From Streptomyces sp. NBC_01689 (GTDB taxonomy: Bacteria; Actinomycetota; Actinomycetes; Streptomycetales; Streptomycetaceae), in the NCBI RefSeq assembly GCF_036250675.1, contig NZ_CP109592.1, forward strand, positions 3,162,001 through 3,226,000: a stretch of DNA of 64,000 nucleotides. The letters run 5' to 3'. Under the pieces are notes generated by a model, which saw only the letters and a program-made list of their open reading frames with translations, made no database searches and had not been told where the DNA came from. A program made the position numbers and the translations under genes. The first letter of the stretch is position 1; each line of letters begins with the position of its first letter. Of this stretch, positions 1-7,851 are shown piece by piece.

Positions 1-423
1 CGCCAGGTCGACGGTGAAGTCCTCGGTGTCCACGACGACGTCGTCCTCGCCGGACCCGTTGGGCTCGGCACGGCGGACGGCGGCGCGCAGCCGGGCCAGC
101 AGTTCGTCCATGCCGAAGGGTTTGGTGACGTAGTCGTCGGCGCCCGCGTCGAGCGCCTCCACCTTCTCGTCGGAGGAGTGACGGGCGGAGAGCACCAGGA
201 TCGGGACCCGGGTCCAGCCGCGCAGTCCCCTGATCACCTCGACGCCGTCCATGTCGGGCAGCCCGAGGTCGAGCACGACGACGTCGGGATGGCGGGCGGC
301 GGCGAGCTGGAGCGCGGTGGCGCCGTCGGGGGCCGCGTCGACCTCGTACTTGCGTGCCTTCAGGTTGATGACGAGGGCTCGGGTGATCTGCGGCTCGTCG
401 TCGACCACGAGGACCCGGGTCAT
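1..423 (-). CDS. kdpE: KdpE response regulator (N-terminal part, cut by window edge)
   Basis: Response regulator of the Kdp potassium/turgor two-component system. Only the first 141 residues are present; the rest lies beyond base 1. The reverse strand reads MTRVLVVDDEPQ, with the acidic pocket DDE, then the phosphoacceptor region VVVLDLGLPD near residue 50, and the conserved lysine in VTKPFGMDELL near residue 105. The expected C-terminal winged-helix domain of the OmpR/KdpE class is missing only because of the edge. Its ATG overlaps the kdpD stop codon by four bases (ATGA), so the two are translationally coupled. The family and partner are clear from sequence; DNA targets cannot be judged here. 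Confidence 0.93.
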   Translation of the reverse strand, partial: MTRVLVVDDEPQITRALVINLKARKYEVDAAPDGATALQLAAARHPDVVVLDLGLPDMDGVEVIRGLRGWTRVPILVLSARHSSDEKVEALDAGADDYVTKPFGMDELLARLRAAVRRAEPNGSGEDDVVVDTEDFTVDLA

Positions 424-2963
424 GAGACCTGCCTTTCTGCTGCTGCCGGTGAGGTGAGCGGCTCGGGGCGGCGGTCCACCGCCCGGACCGTGAGCACCAT
501 GGTGAGTCCGCCGCCGGGGGTGTCCTCGGCGTTCAGTGTGCCGCCCATCGATTCGGCGAAGCCACGGGCCACGGCGAGCCCGAGGCCCACCCCGGCTCCG
601 CGCGGGGCGTCGCCGTAGCGCTGGAAGGGGGCGAAGATCCGCTCCTTGGCCTCGTCGGGGACGCCGGGGCCGCGGTCGACCACGCGTACCTCCACCCGGT
701 CGGCGATGGCGCTCGCGGCCACGAGGACCCGCTCGCCCGCGGGGCTGTACTTGACGGCGTTCTCGACGAGGTTGGCGACCGCCCGTTCCAGCAGTCCCGC
801 GTCGACGGCGACCATCGGCAGGATCTCGGGGATCTCCAGGTCGACGCTGTCCTCGGGGACCCCGCCCAGTGCCATCGGCACCACCTCGTCGAGGTCGATC
901 TCACGGATCAGTGGGGTGACCGTGCCGGTCTGCAGGCGGGACATGTCGAGCAGGTTGCCCACCAGGTGGTCGAGACGGTCGGCGCCCTCCTCGATCGCCT
1001 CCTGGAGCTCCGCCCGGTCCTCCTCCGACCAGGCCACGTCGTCGGACCGCAGGGAGGACACGGCGGCCTTGATCGCGGCCAGCGGGGTGCGCAGGTCATG
1101 GCTGACGGCGGCGAGCAGCGCGGTGCGGATGCGGTTGCCCTCGGCCAGCTCCTTCGCCTGGTCGGCCTCGTGCTGGAGGCGCTGGCGGTCCAGTACGACG
1201 GCCGCCTGGGCGGCGAACGCGGCGAGCACCCTGCGGTCGGAGGCGGGCAGGACGCGTCCGGAGAGCGCGAGCGCCATGTGGTCGCCGACCGGCATGTCCA
1301 CGTCCGCGTCCTCGGGCCGCAGCGGCGACCGCGGGCCGACGCTGCCCGCGCAGGTCCACGGGTCGACGTCGCCCGCCCGCTCCAGCAGGGCGACCGACTC
1401 CATCGCGAAGGTCTCCCGGACCCGTTCCAGCAGGGCTTCCAGGCTGGTCTCGCCGCGCAGGACGCTGCCCGCGAGGAAGGACAGGATCTCGGACTCCGCG
1501 CGCAGTCTGGCCGCCTGGTGGGTGCGGCGGGCGGCCAGGTCCACCACGGAGGCCACGGAGATGGCGACGCCCACGAAGATCACGATGGCGACGATGTTCT
1601 TGGGGTCGGAGATCGTGAAGCGGTGCAGCGGCGGTGTGTAGAAGTAGTTCAGCAGCAGGGAGCCGAAGGCCGCCGAGGCGAGGGCCGGGAAGAGTCCGCC
1701 GAGCAGGGCGGCGGCGACCGTCACCGTCAGGAACAGCAGCATGTCGTTGGCGAGGCCGAGGTCGACCGTGTTGAGCAGCAGCGCGAGGACCACCGGGCCG
1801 CCGAGGCCGATCAGCCAGCCCCAGATGATCCGGGAGCGGCCGAGCCGCGCGCCCCGGGCCGCGGGCAGGCCGCGCCCCTTGGCGACCTCGTCATGGGTGA
1901 CGATGTGGACGTCCAGGTCGGGTCCGGACTCCCGGGCGACCGTGGTGCCGACGCCGGGTCCGAAGACGTACTGCCAGGTCTTGCGGCGGGAGGAGCCGAG
2001 CACGATCTGGGTGGCGTTGACCCCGCGCGCGAAGTCCAGCAGCGAGACGGGGATGTCGTCGCCGATGACGTGGTGGAAGGTGCCGCCGAGGTCCTCGACC
2101 AGGGTGCGCTGGACGGCCAGCTCCTTGGGCGAGGCGTTCGTGAGTCCGTCGCTGCGCGCGATGTAGACGGCCATGACCTCGCCGCCCGCGCCCTTCTCGG
2201 CGAGCCGCGCGGCACGGCGGATCAGGGTGCGTCCCTCGGGTCCGCCGGTCAGCCCCACCACGATCCGTTCGCGCGAGCCCCAGATCCTGGAGACCTGGTG
2301 CTCGCTGCGGTACTCGGTCAGGTACTCGTCGACGCGGTCGGCCACCCAGAGCAGGGCCAGCTCACGCAGCGCGGTGAGGTTGCCGGGGCGGAAGTAGTTG
2401 GACAGGGCCGCGTCGACCTTGTCGGACTTGTAGATGTTGCCGTGCGCCATGCGGCGGCGCAGCGCCGGGGGCGACATGTCGACCAGTTCGATCTGGTCCG
2501 CGCGGCGGACGACCTCGTCGGGGACAGTCTCGCGCTGCCGTACGCCGGTTATGGACTCGACGACGTCACCGAGTGACTCCAGGTGCTGGATGTTGACGGT
2601 CGAGACGACGTCGATCCCGGCCGCCAGCAGTTCCGCCACGTCCTGCCAGCGCTTGGCGTTGCGGGAGCCGGGGACGTTGGTGTGGGCGAGTTCGTCCACC
2701 AGGGCGACGGCGGGGGCGCGGAGCAGTACGGCGTCCACGTCCATCTCGGTGAACGAGGAGCCCCGGTAGTCGAGCTCCTTGCGCGGGACCTGCTCCAGAC
2801 CGTGCAGCATCACCTCGGTGCGGGGCCGGCCGTGGTGCTCCACGAAGGCGACGACGCAGTCCGTGCCGCGCTCCAGGCGCCGGTGGGCCTCGGACAGCAT
2901 CGCGTACGTCTTGCCGACCCCCGGTGCCGCGCCGAGGTAGATCCGAAGCTTGCCGCGTCCCAT
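420..2963 (-). CDS. kdpD: KdpD sensor histidine kinase
   Basis: Membrane sensor kinase for potassium limitation and turgor, 847 residues, close to the usual KdpD size. The N-terminal KdpD domain has a Walker A motif (GAAPGVGKT, near residue 10) and a Walker B-like VALVDELAHTN. A universal-stress-protein-like domain follows at about 230-360, four membrane segments at about 375-490, a GAF-like region, then HisKA with the phospho-acceptor His in AAVSHDLRTPL (about residue 622). The ATPase domain has NLVENAVKY, GPGVPDE and GAGVGLGLAV. It is coupled to kdpE by an ATGA overlap. The kdpFABC pump genes are not upstream, where an unrelated ABC-like gene sits, so the pump must be encoded elsewhere if present. 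Confidence 0.96.
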   Translation of the reverse strand: MGRGKLRIYLGAAPGVGKTYAMLSEAHRRLERGTDCVVAFVEHHGRPRTEVMLHGLEQVPRKELDYRGSSFTEMDVDAVLLRAPAVALVDELAHTNVPGSRNAKRWQDVAELLAAGIDVVSTVNIQHLESLGDVVESITGVRQRETVPDEVVRRADQIELVDMSPPALRRRMAHGNIYKSDKVDAALSNYFRPGNLTALRELALLWVADRVDEYLTEYRSEHQVSRIWGSRERIVVGLTGGPEGRTLIRRAARLAEKGAGGEVMAVYIARSDGLTNASPKELAVQRTLVEDLGGTFHHVIGDDIPVSLLDFARGVNATQIVLGSSRRKTWQYVFGPGVGTTVARESGPDLDVHIVTHDEVAKGRGLPAARGARLGRSRIIWGWLIGLGGPVVLALLLNTVDLGLANDMLLFLTVTVAAALLGGLFPALASAAFGSLLLNYFYTPPLHRFTISDPKNIVAIVIFVGVAISVASVVDLAARRTHQAARLRAESEILSFLAGSVLRGETSLEALLERVRETFAMESVALLERAGDVDPWTCAGSVGPRSPLRPEDADVDMPVGDHMALALSGRVLPASDRRVLAAFAAQAAVVLDRQRLQHEADQAKELAEGNRIRTALLAAVSHDLRTPLAAIKAAVSSLRSDDVAWSEEDRAELQEAIEEGADRLDHLVGNLLDMSRLQTGTVTPLIREIDLDEVVPMALGGVPEDSVDLEIPEILPMVAVDAGLLERAVANLVENAVKYSPAGERVLVAASAIADRVEVRVVDRGPGVPDEAKERIFAPFQRYGDAPRGAGVGLGLAVARGFAESMGGTLNAEDTPGGGLTMVLTVRAVDRRPEPLTSPAAAERQVS

Positions 2964-3088
2964 GGCCCCATTGTCTTCCTGTCAACGCTCTGTACGCTGG
3001 GTCGACCTTACGGCCCGTAATGACGACAAAAGGGGCGGTGCGTCGGCGGGCGGCCGTCTTTGACGCAACCCTGATGCGCAGGTCGGGG

Positions 3089-3781
3089 TCAGTGCGCGGC
3101 GAGTCTTCCGTCGTTCAGCTCCAGCACCCGGTCGGCGGGGCCCGCCGGGTCCGCGTCGCGTGCGGCGACCAGGGCTGTCAGGTGTTCGGCGCGGACGACG
3201 GCGCGCAGGAGTTCCAGGAAGGCGGGGCCGTTCCCGGCGCCGGGCGGACCGGCGGGTTCGTCGGCGATCAGGAGCGCGGGGCCGTGGACGAGGGCACGGG
3301 CGAGGGCCGCGCTGCGCCGCTGCCCGGCGGACAGGTCCGCGGGCCTGCTGGTGGTGTGTCCGGCCAGGCCGACGAGGGAGAGCAGCCGTTCGACGCGGCC
3401 CTCGGACCCGCGCGCCGGGGCACCGCGCAGCCGCAGCGGGGCGGCGACGTTCTCGGCGACGGTGAGGACGGGGACGAGGCCGGCGGACGGGAGCAGGAGG
3501 CCGATCCGGTCCCGGCGCAGTTCCAGCAGGGCGTCCTCGTCCAGGGCGGCCGGCTCCAGCCCGTCGACGGTGATCCGGCCGGCGTCCGGGGCGTCGAGGC
3601 CGCCGACGAGGTGGAGGAGCGTGCTTCTGCCCGCTCCGGGGCGGCCCCGGAGGGCGACGAGCTCGCCGCGCGGGACCTCGAAGGAGACCCCGCGCAGCGC
3701 GTGTACGGCGGCGGCGCCGCTGCCGTACGTGCGGTGCACGTTCTCGACGCGCACCGCGGTGTCCGTGGCGACCTGGCTCAT
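3089..3781 (-). CDS. degenerate ABC transporter ATP-binding-like protein
   Basis: A 230-residue protein with the fold pattern of a LolD/MacB-type ABC ATPase. The in-frame reading extends to 4780, but that part is only a shadow of the alginate lyase gene; the ATG at 3781 (MSQVATDTAV) starts the homologous part. Nearly every catalytic motif is altered. Walker A is GRPGAGRST with Arg for the invariant Lys (about residue 48). The Q-loop Gln is absent (GLLLPSAG). The signature is LSAGQ (about 147). Walker B DEP is kept, but the following D-loop is PPGAG, and the H-loop His is Arg (AARDAD, about 205). No permease gene is adjacent. It is therefore probably ATPase-inactive, or a decaying gene, although the frame is intact. 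Lineage-specific position between kdpD and a lyase suggests accessory content. Confidence 0.75.
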   Translation of the reverse strand: MSQVATDTAVRVENVHRTYGSGAAAVHALRGVSFEVPRGELVALRGRPGAGRSTLLHLVGGLDAPDAGRITVDGLEPAALDEDALLELRRDRIGLLLPSAGLVPVLTVAENVAAPLRLRGAPARGSEGRVERLLSLVGLAGHTTSRPADLSAGQRRSAALARALVHGPALLIADEPAGPPGAGNGPAFLELLRAVVRAEHLTALVAARDADPAGPADRVLELNDGRLAAH

Positions 3782-3855
3782 GCCTCTCCCGCACCGGCCG
3801 GGCGCTGCCCCGGCCGGAGGTCCGGGCGCGCGGTGGGCCCGGACGGGAGGGCGGG

Positions 3856-5070
3856 TCAGCTGGGGTTGTCCCCGTGGGTCAGAGTCTCCCAGGCGACGAA
3901 GAGGTTGTTGCTGCCGGACGGCCGGTTCTGTTCGGTCAGCCGCTGGGTGTTGGTCATGGCGATGCCCAGCCGGTTGTGCAGGGCGTTGTAGCCGACCTCG
4001 GTGACCGGTCCGAGCCCGAGGGTGAGGGAGCCGCCGCACAGTGAGCTCGGCACCGCCTCGCCCAGCTGGTACTTGGACTGGAAGCCGAGCGCCTGGCGCA
4101 GCCGCTCGCCGACGTCGGTGCCGTAGAGGTCGGCGCCCTGGATGCGGCTGGTCTCGGCGATGTGGGAGATGGCCGAGATGCCGTACCCGGTGTGGGTGAA
4201 GTCGCGGCAGGTCTCCTGGGTGAGGCCGGTGACGAAGGTGGACTGCCCCTGCCAGTAGCTGACGATCTTCGCCCTGGTGTCGAGGTTCTGGCTCGGCACC
4301 GTCTTGGGCAGGTCGCCGTCGGAGGCGAGGTAGACGTACGCGGCGGTCCTGGTCCGGAACTTCGCCATGGCCTTGTCGTACGAGGTCCTGTCCTCGAGGA
4401 AGACGGAGATGCCGACGGCCGCCTCCATCATCGACAGCTCCCAGTTCCCGTTGGAGTTGGAGCCGTTGATCACCTCGGGCAGGTAGACGTTGCGCAGCAT
4501 GGTCGCGAAGCGTCCGGAGTTGGCCCAGGTGCCGGTGTAGGTGTACTTGATGATCTCGGCGGCCTTGGGCCAGGAGGAGCCGGCCCAGCCGGTCTGCAGG
4601 GGCGCGTTGCTGTTGGTGTGGTCCTTGATGACGGCCGACCAGGCGTCCATCAGCTCGATGGACTTCTTCGCGTAGCGGTCGTCGCGGGTGATGTACCAGG
4701 CGAGGGCGTCCGTGTACGCGGCGATCGCGTCCTCGCGCTCGTCGGTGCAGCCGTAGTTGGGGTTGGAGTACGAGCCGCACTCCACGGTGGCACGGGGCTT
4801 GGCGGTGCGGGTCAGCGAGGCGTACTTGCTCGCCATCATCTGGTCGTACGCGCCCTTCCAGGGCTGGGCTCCCGCGTTGACCTTCGTGCGGGCGAAGTCC
4901 AGCTGTCCCTGGGAGACGGTGACCCCGGGGTGCGCGAAGACGGCGGGAGCGGCGTCGGCGCGGTGGGCGGCGGGCCAGGTGAGGAGGCCGGAGACCAGGG
5001 CGGCCGTCGCGGCGACGGCGAGGAGGGCGGTGCGTGGCCGGCGGCGAGGGCGTGCGGGGGCGTCAAGCAT
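3856..5070 (-). CDS. secreted alginate lyase family protein
   Basis: A secreted polysaccharide-lyase-like protein (alginate_lyase/PL5-like fold), 404 residues from the ATG at 5070. The N-terminus has an Arg-rich stretch (RPRRRPRT), a hydrophobic core and an Ala-rich cleavage region (about residues 1-38), a typical Sec or Tat-like signal. The mature part has helical-toroid features: CTDEREDAIAAYTDALAWY, GWAGSSWPKAAEII and NWELSMMEAAVGISVF, characteristic of Streptomyces members annotated as alginate lyases. A GTG at 5106 would add 12 residues; neither start has a convincing ribosome-binding site. The substrate could be alginate or another uronate polymer and cannot be set from sequence. It lies upstream of the degenerate ABC gene on the same strand with a 74-base gap. 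Confidence 0.75.
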   Translation of the reverse strand: MLDAPARPRRRPRTALLAVAATAALVSGLLTWPAAHRADAAPAVFAHPGVTVSQGQLDFARTKVNAGAQPWKGAYDQMMASKYASLTRTAKPRATVECGSYSNPNYGCTDEREDAIAAYTDALAWYITRDDRYAKKSIELMDAWSAVIKDHTNSNAPLQTGWAGSSWPKAAEIIKYTYTGTWANSGRFATMLRNVYLPEVINGSNSNGNWELSMMEAAVGISVFLEDRTSYDKAMAKFRTRTAAYVYLASDGDLPKTVPSQNLDTRAKIVSYWQGQSTFVTGLTQETCRDFTHTGYGISAISHIAETSRIQGADLYGTDVGERLRQALGFQSKYQLGEAVPSSLCGGSLTLGLGPVTEVGYNALHNRLGIAMTNTQRLTEQNRPSGSNNLFVAWETLTHGDNPS

Positions 5071-5246
5071 GTGGGGGACATCCGTTCTCGTATGTGAACG
5101 ACACACTGGTTACTGAACACGCGCGCTGGCCGGTGACCATAGGTACGGACCAGGCTTCCGTCAAGAGGAGAAGAAAGAAGCGCAGTTCAACTGCCGTTCA
5201 TGGATGAGAACTTGGCGCAAGGGGGCGGCCCCTCCGGTCCCGGGAG

Positions 5247-5298
5247 GAACGTAGGGAAGGGCCGCACCCCTGCCGGGGTGCGGCCCTTCCCTACGTTC
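5247..5298 (-). terminator. perfect 24-bp hairpin terminator after DUF3710 gene
   Basis: Perfect inverted repeat: arms 5247-5270 and 5275-5298 (24 bp each), four-base loop TGCC. It lies 17 bases past the stop of the DUF3710 gene and upstream of the lyase gene, so it most likely ends the thioesterase-dut-DUF3710 operon. No long U-tract follows, as is usual for Streptomyces hairpin terminators. Confidence 0.85.
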
Positions 5299-5314
5299 TC
5301 GACGCGTCTGACGC

Positions 5315-6076
5315 CTAGCGGACCTCGGTGATCTCCGGTCCGCGCTGCAGCTGCCCCATGCCACCGGAGAAGCGGGAACCCGACTGCTCCTCCTGCTGGA
5401 CGCCCTCGGCCACCATCTGAGCGTCGTCCGGCAGCTTCAGGACGATCGGGTCACGGGGGGCCATGGGGCCCTCGCCGCGCACGACGACCGTGTCCCTGAA
5501 GATCTGCTCCAGCAGTCCCGCGGCTTGCGGCTGCACCGCGCCCTGCCCGGAGATCACTCCGCGCAGGAACCAGCGGGGGCCGTCCACACCGACGAACCGC
5601 ACGACCTGGAAACCGCCCGTGCCGTCCGGCAGCTGCACCGGAACCTGCGCCCGCAGCTCCCAGCCCAACGGGCCCTCGACCTCGTCGATCACACCGCCCT
5701 GCTGGGTGATGCCGGAGGCGATCTCCTCGCGCACCTCGCCCCAGATGCCCTCGCGCTTGGGAGCGGCAAAGGCCTGCAGCTGTACGGCGCTGTCCTTGAG
5801 GACGACGGTGGCCGCGACGATCGCGTCGCCCGCGACCTCGACCCGCAGCTCCATGCCGTCGACTCCGGGGACCAGGAGACCACCCAGGTCCACCCGGCCC
5901 TCGGCGGGGTCCCGCACCTCCGAGTCGTCCCAGGGTCCGTCGGGTCGCGGCTCCGGCTCCAGCCTCACGCGCTCCCGCTCCACCTCGTCCGTCTCAGTGT
6001 CGACTCCGTCGACGACCTGCTCGGCCTCGCCCGCCGCGTCCTCGGCGGCACTGCCCTTCTTGCGACGTCCGAACAC
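5315..6076 (-). CDS. DUF3710 domain protein
   Basis: A conserved actinobacterial protein of unknown function (DUF3710), 253 residues. I chose the GTG at 6076 because GGAAGGA lies about eight bases upstream and the family begins with a short VFGRRKKG basic segment. It has an acidic, low-complexity N-terminus (about 10-60), then the conserved domain with GLLVPGVDGMELRVEV, GTGGFQVVRFVGVDGPRWFLRG and a C-terminal LKLPDDAQMV. It has no membrane segments and no recognisable catalytic motif. It follows dut by one base, and this dut-DUF3710 linkage is common in actinobacteria, suggesting co-expression. Function unknown. Confidence 0.88.
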   Translation of the reverse strand: MFGRRKKGSAAEDAAGEAEQVVDGVDTETDEVERERVRLEPEPRPDGPWDDSEVRDPAEGRVDLGGLLVPGVDGMELRVEVAGDAIVAATVVLKDSAVQLQAFAAPKREGIWGEVREEIASGITQQGGVIDEVEGPLGWELRAQVPVQLPDGTGGFQVVRFVGVDGPRWFLRGVISGQGAVQPQAAGLLEQIFRDTVVVRGEGPMAPRDPIVLKLPDDAQMVAEGVQQEEQSGSRFSGGMGQLQRGPEITEVR

Positions 6077-6077
6077 G

Positions 6078-6593
6078 TCACTGTCCTTCCCGGTCGGATA
6101 CGACCGAAGCGTATCGATTCCCACCCGCTGTGCCGCCCACGGCGGCATGCCCGCCGGTGGACCCGAGGCCCCCTGCGGCCCGCGCCGAGCCGGGAAGCTC
6201 CGCCACCTCGTGGAAGCGGACCTTCTCGACCTGCTGGACGACCAGTTGGGCAATCCGGTCGAAGCGCTCGAACCGCACGGACTCGTACGGGTCGAGATTC
6301 ACCACGATCACCTTGATCTCCCCACGGTACCCGGCATCAACCGTCCCCGGGGCATTCACGAGGGCGACACCGCAGCGGGCGGCGAGCCCGGAGCGGGGGT
6401 GCACGAAGGCCGCGTACCCCTCCGGCAGCGCGATGGACACGCCGGTCGGCAGCACGGCACGTTCACCCGGCTTCAGCTCACGCTCCTCGGTGGTGCGCAG
6501 ATCGGCACCGGCGTCACCGGGGTGCGCGTATGCGGGAAGCGGGACGTCCGGGTCTACGCGCCGGATCAGCACGTCCACGGGATCACGGGTCAC
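6078..6593 (-). CDS. dut: deoxyuridine 5'-triphosphate nucleotidohydrolase (dUTPase)
   Basis: Hydrolyses dUTP to dUMP and pyrophosphate, keeping uracil out of DNA and feeding thymidylate synthesis. The 171 residues show the trimeric dUTPase motifs in order: GDAGADLRT (motif 1), HPRSGLAAR (motif 2), NAPGTVDAGYRGEI with the catalytic Asp (motif 3), RIAQLVV (motif 4) and a C-terminal GGLGSTGGHA (motif 5, with Leu where many enzymes have Phe). A tail of about 20 residues follows motif 5. The start overlaps the thioesterase stop by four bases (ATGA), so the genes form one operon with DUF3710. Confidence 0.97.
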   Translation of the reverse strand: MTRDPVDVLIRRVDPDVPLPAYAHPGDAGADLRTTEERELKPGERAVLPTGVSIALPEGYAAFVHPRSGLAARCGVALVNAPGTVDAGYRGEIKVIVVNLDPYESVRFERFDRIAQLVVQQVEKVRFHEVAELPGSARAAGGLGSTGGHAAVGGTAGGNRYASVVSDREGQ

Positions 6594-7174
6594 GGGTTCA
6601 CCTCGAAGGCACGGACACGGCGGTTCTGGTCCGGGTCGCTCATGGCGGCCCGGATCTCCTCCGGGCGGCCGTTGTCGATGAAGTGGTCGACCTTGACCTC
6701 GATGAAGAGGGCATCCGCACGGACGGCCACGGGCCCCTCGGGGCCGCCGATCCGGCCGGTGGCGGTCGAGTAGATCTTACGGCCGGCCACCGCGGTGACC
6801 TCGGCCTCCAGATACAGCACGGTGCCCACGGGGACGGGCCGCACGAAGTCGGTCTCCAGCCGGCCGGTGACCGCGATGACACGCAGCAGCCAGTTCAGTG
6901 AGCCGAGCGTCTCGTCCAGCGCCGTGGCCAGCACGCCGCCGTGCGCGAGTCCGGGGGCGCCCTGGTGGGCGGGCCGCACGGTGAACTCCGCCGTGATCCT
7001 CACGCCCTCACCCGCGCGGGCCGCCAGATGCAGTCCGTGCGGCTGTTCCCCACCGCACCCGAAACACTGTTCGTAGTGGGCGCCGAGGAGCTCGCCTGGG
7101 GCGGGCGCGTCGGGGTGCCGCACCGGCGCGACGGCGTCGGGGGGAGGCTGCAGAGCCGCGGAAGTACCACTCAC
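6590..7174 (-). CDS. PaaI/hotdog-fold thioesterase family protein
   Basis: A hotdog-fold protein of the PaaI thioesterase superfamily, 194 residues from the GTG at 7174 (VSGTSAAL), with AAGG about ten bases upstream. An in-frame ATG at 7231 would run into the start of the divergent DUF3093 gene, so I prefer the shorter form. Seen: a Cys-rich HYEQCFGCGGEQPHGLHL near residue 45, then the hotdog signature HQGAPGLAHGGVLATALDETLG near 80-100, with the likely catalytic Asp/Glu. The protein presumably hydrolyses an acyl-CoA thioester; the substrate is unknown. First gene of the operon with dut. Confidence 0.85.
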   Translation of the reverse strand: MSGTSAALQPPPDAVAPVRHPDAPAPGELLGAHYEQCFGCGGEQPHGLHLAARAGEGVRITAEFTVRPAHQGAPGLAHGGVLATALDETLGSLNWLLRVIAVTGRLETDFVRPVPVGTVLYLEAEVTAVAGRKIYSTATGRIGGPEGPVAVRADALFIEVKVDHFIDNGRPEEIRAAMSDPDQNRRVRAFEVNP

Positions 7175-7232
7175 AGGCGCAGACCTTACCCGCGCGTCGG
7201 CGGAGCGTACGCACCGTGCCAAGCTTGGCTCC

Positions 7233-7694
7233 ATGCAGCTCTCCGCCTCCCCGTACGAAGAACGCCTCACCGCCCCCCGCAGCTGGTGGGCGGTCTGCTT
7301 CCTGGTCGGGGTCGCGCTGGCCCTGGTCTTCCTCCCCTTCGGGACGCTGCCCCTGCTGGGCGGGCTGGTCGGCGGCACCGCGGTCTCGGCCGTGGTGGCC
7401 AGCTCCTACGGCTCGGTGCGCATCCGCGTCGTCGGCGACTCGCTGATCGCGGGCGAGGCGAGGATCCCGGTCGCAGCCCTGGGCGACGCCGAGATCCTCG
7501 ACCAGGACGAGGCGCGCGCCTGGCGTACGCACAAGGCGGACACCCGCGCGTTCATGCTGCTGCGGTCCTACATCCCGACGGCCCTGCGGGTGCAGGTCAC
7601 CGACCCGGCCGACCCGACCCCGTACCTGTACCTGTCGACGCGGGAGCCGGAGCGGCTCAGGGCGGCCCTGGAGACGGCACGGGCCGCAGCCTAG
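7233..7694 (+). CDS. DUF3093 membrane protein
   Basis: A small actinobacterial membrane protein of unknown function (DUF3093), 153 residues. Two close hydrophobic segments at about 19-36 and 40-60 (WWAVCFLVGVALALVF and LLGGLVGGTAVSAVVA) are followed by a soluble domain with the family-typical ARIPVAALGDAEIL and PTPYLYLSTREPERL. The soluble part resembles a PH-like fold, but that is inference. It is transcribed divergently from the thioesterase-dut operon from a 58-base shared intergenic region. Confidence 0.85.
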   Translation: MQLSASPYEERLTAPRSWWAVCFLVGVALALVFLPFGTLPLLGGLVGGTAVSAVVASSYGSVRIRVVGDSLIAGEARIPVAALGDAEILDQDEARAWRTHKADTRAFMLLRSYIPTALRVQVTDPADPTPYLYLSTREPERLRAALETARAAA

Positions 7695-7851
7695 CGGCGC
7701 ACCCGACCGCCGGACCCGGCCTGGGTCCGATCTGGCCTCAGCCCCGTGCTCGCCCCGGGCCCGGCCCGACACCAGTCCCGTAGCCGGAGCACAGGTCCCG
7801 GCCGTGGGCCGTGGGGGGGCCCGGAGCGTAGACCCTCGGCGCCCGGTCCGG

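Noticed and set aside
966..2576. 536-codon + strand frame opposite kdpD
   Set aside because: Gln/Val/Gly/Asp-rich antisense shadow, no ribosome-binding site and no homology; KdpD motifs are on the minus strand.
3782..4780. Extension of the degenerate ABC protein into a 563-residue protein
   Set aside because: The added portion is an out-of-frame reading of the alginate lyase gene, Arg/His-rich; the ATG at 3781 begins the homologous part.
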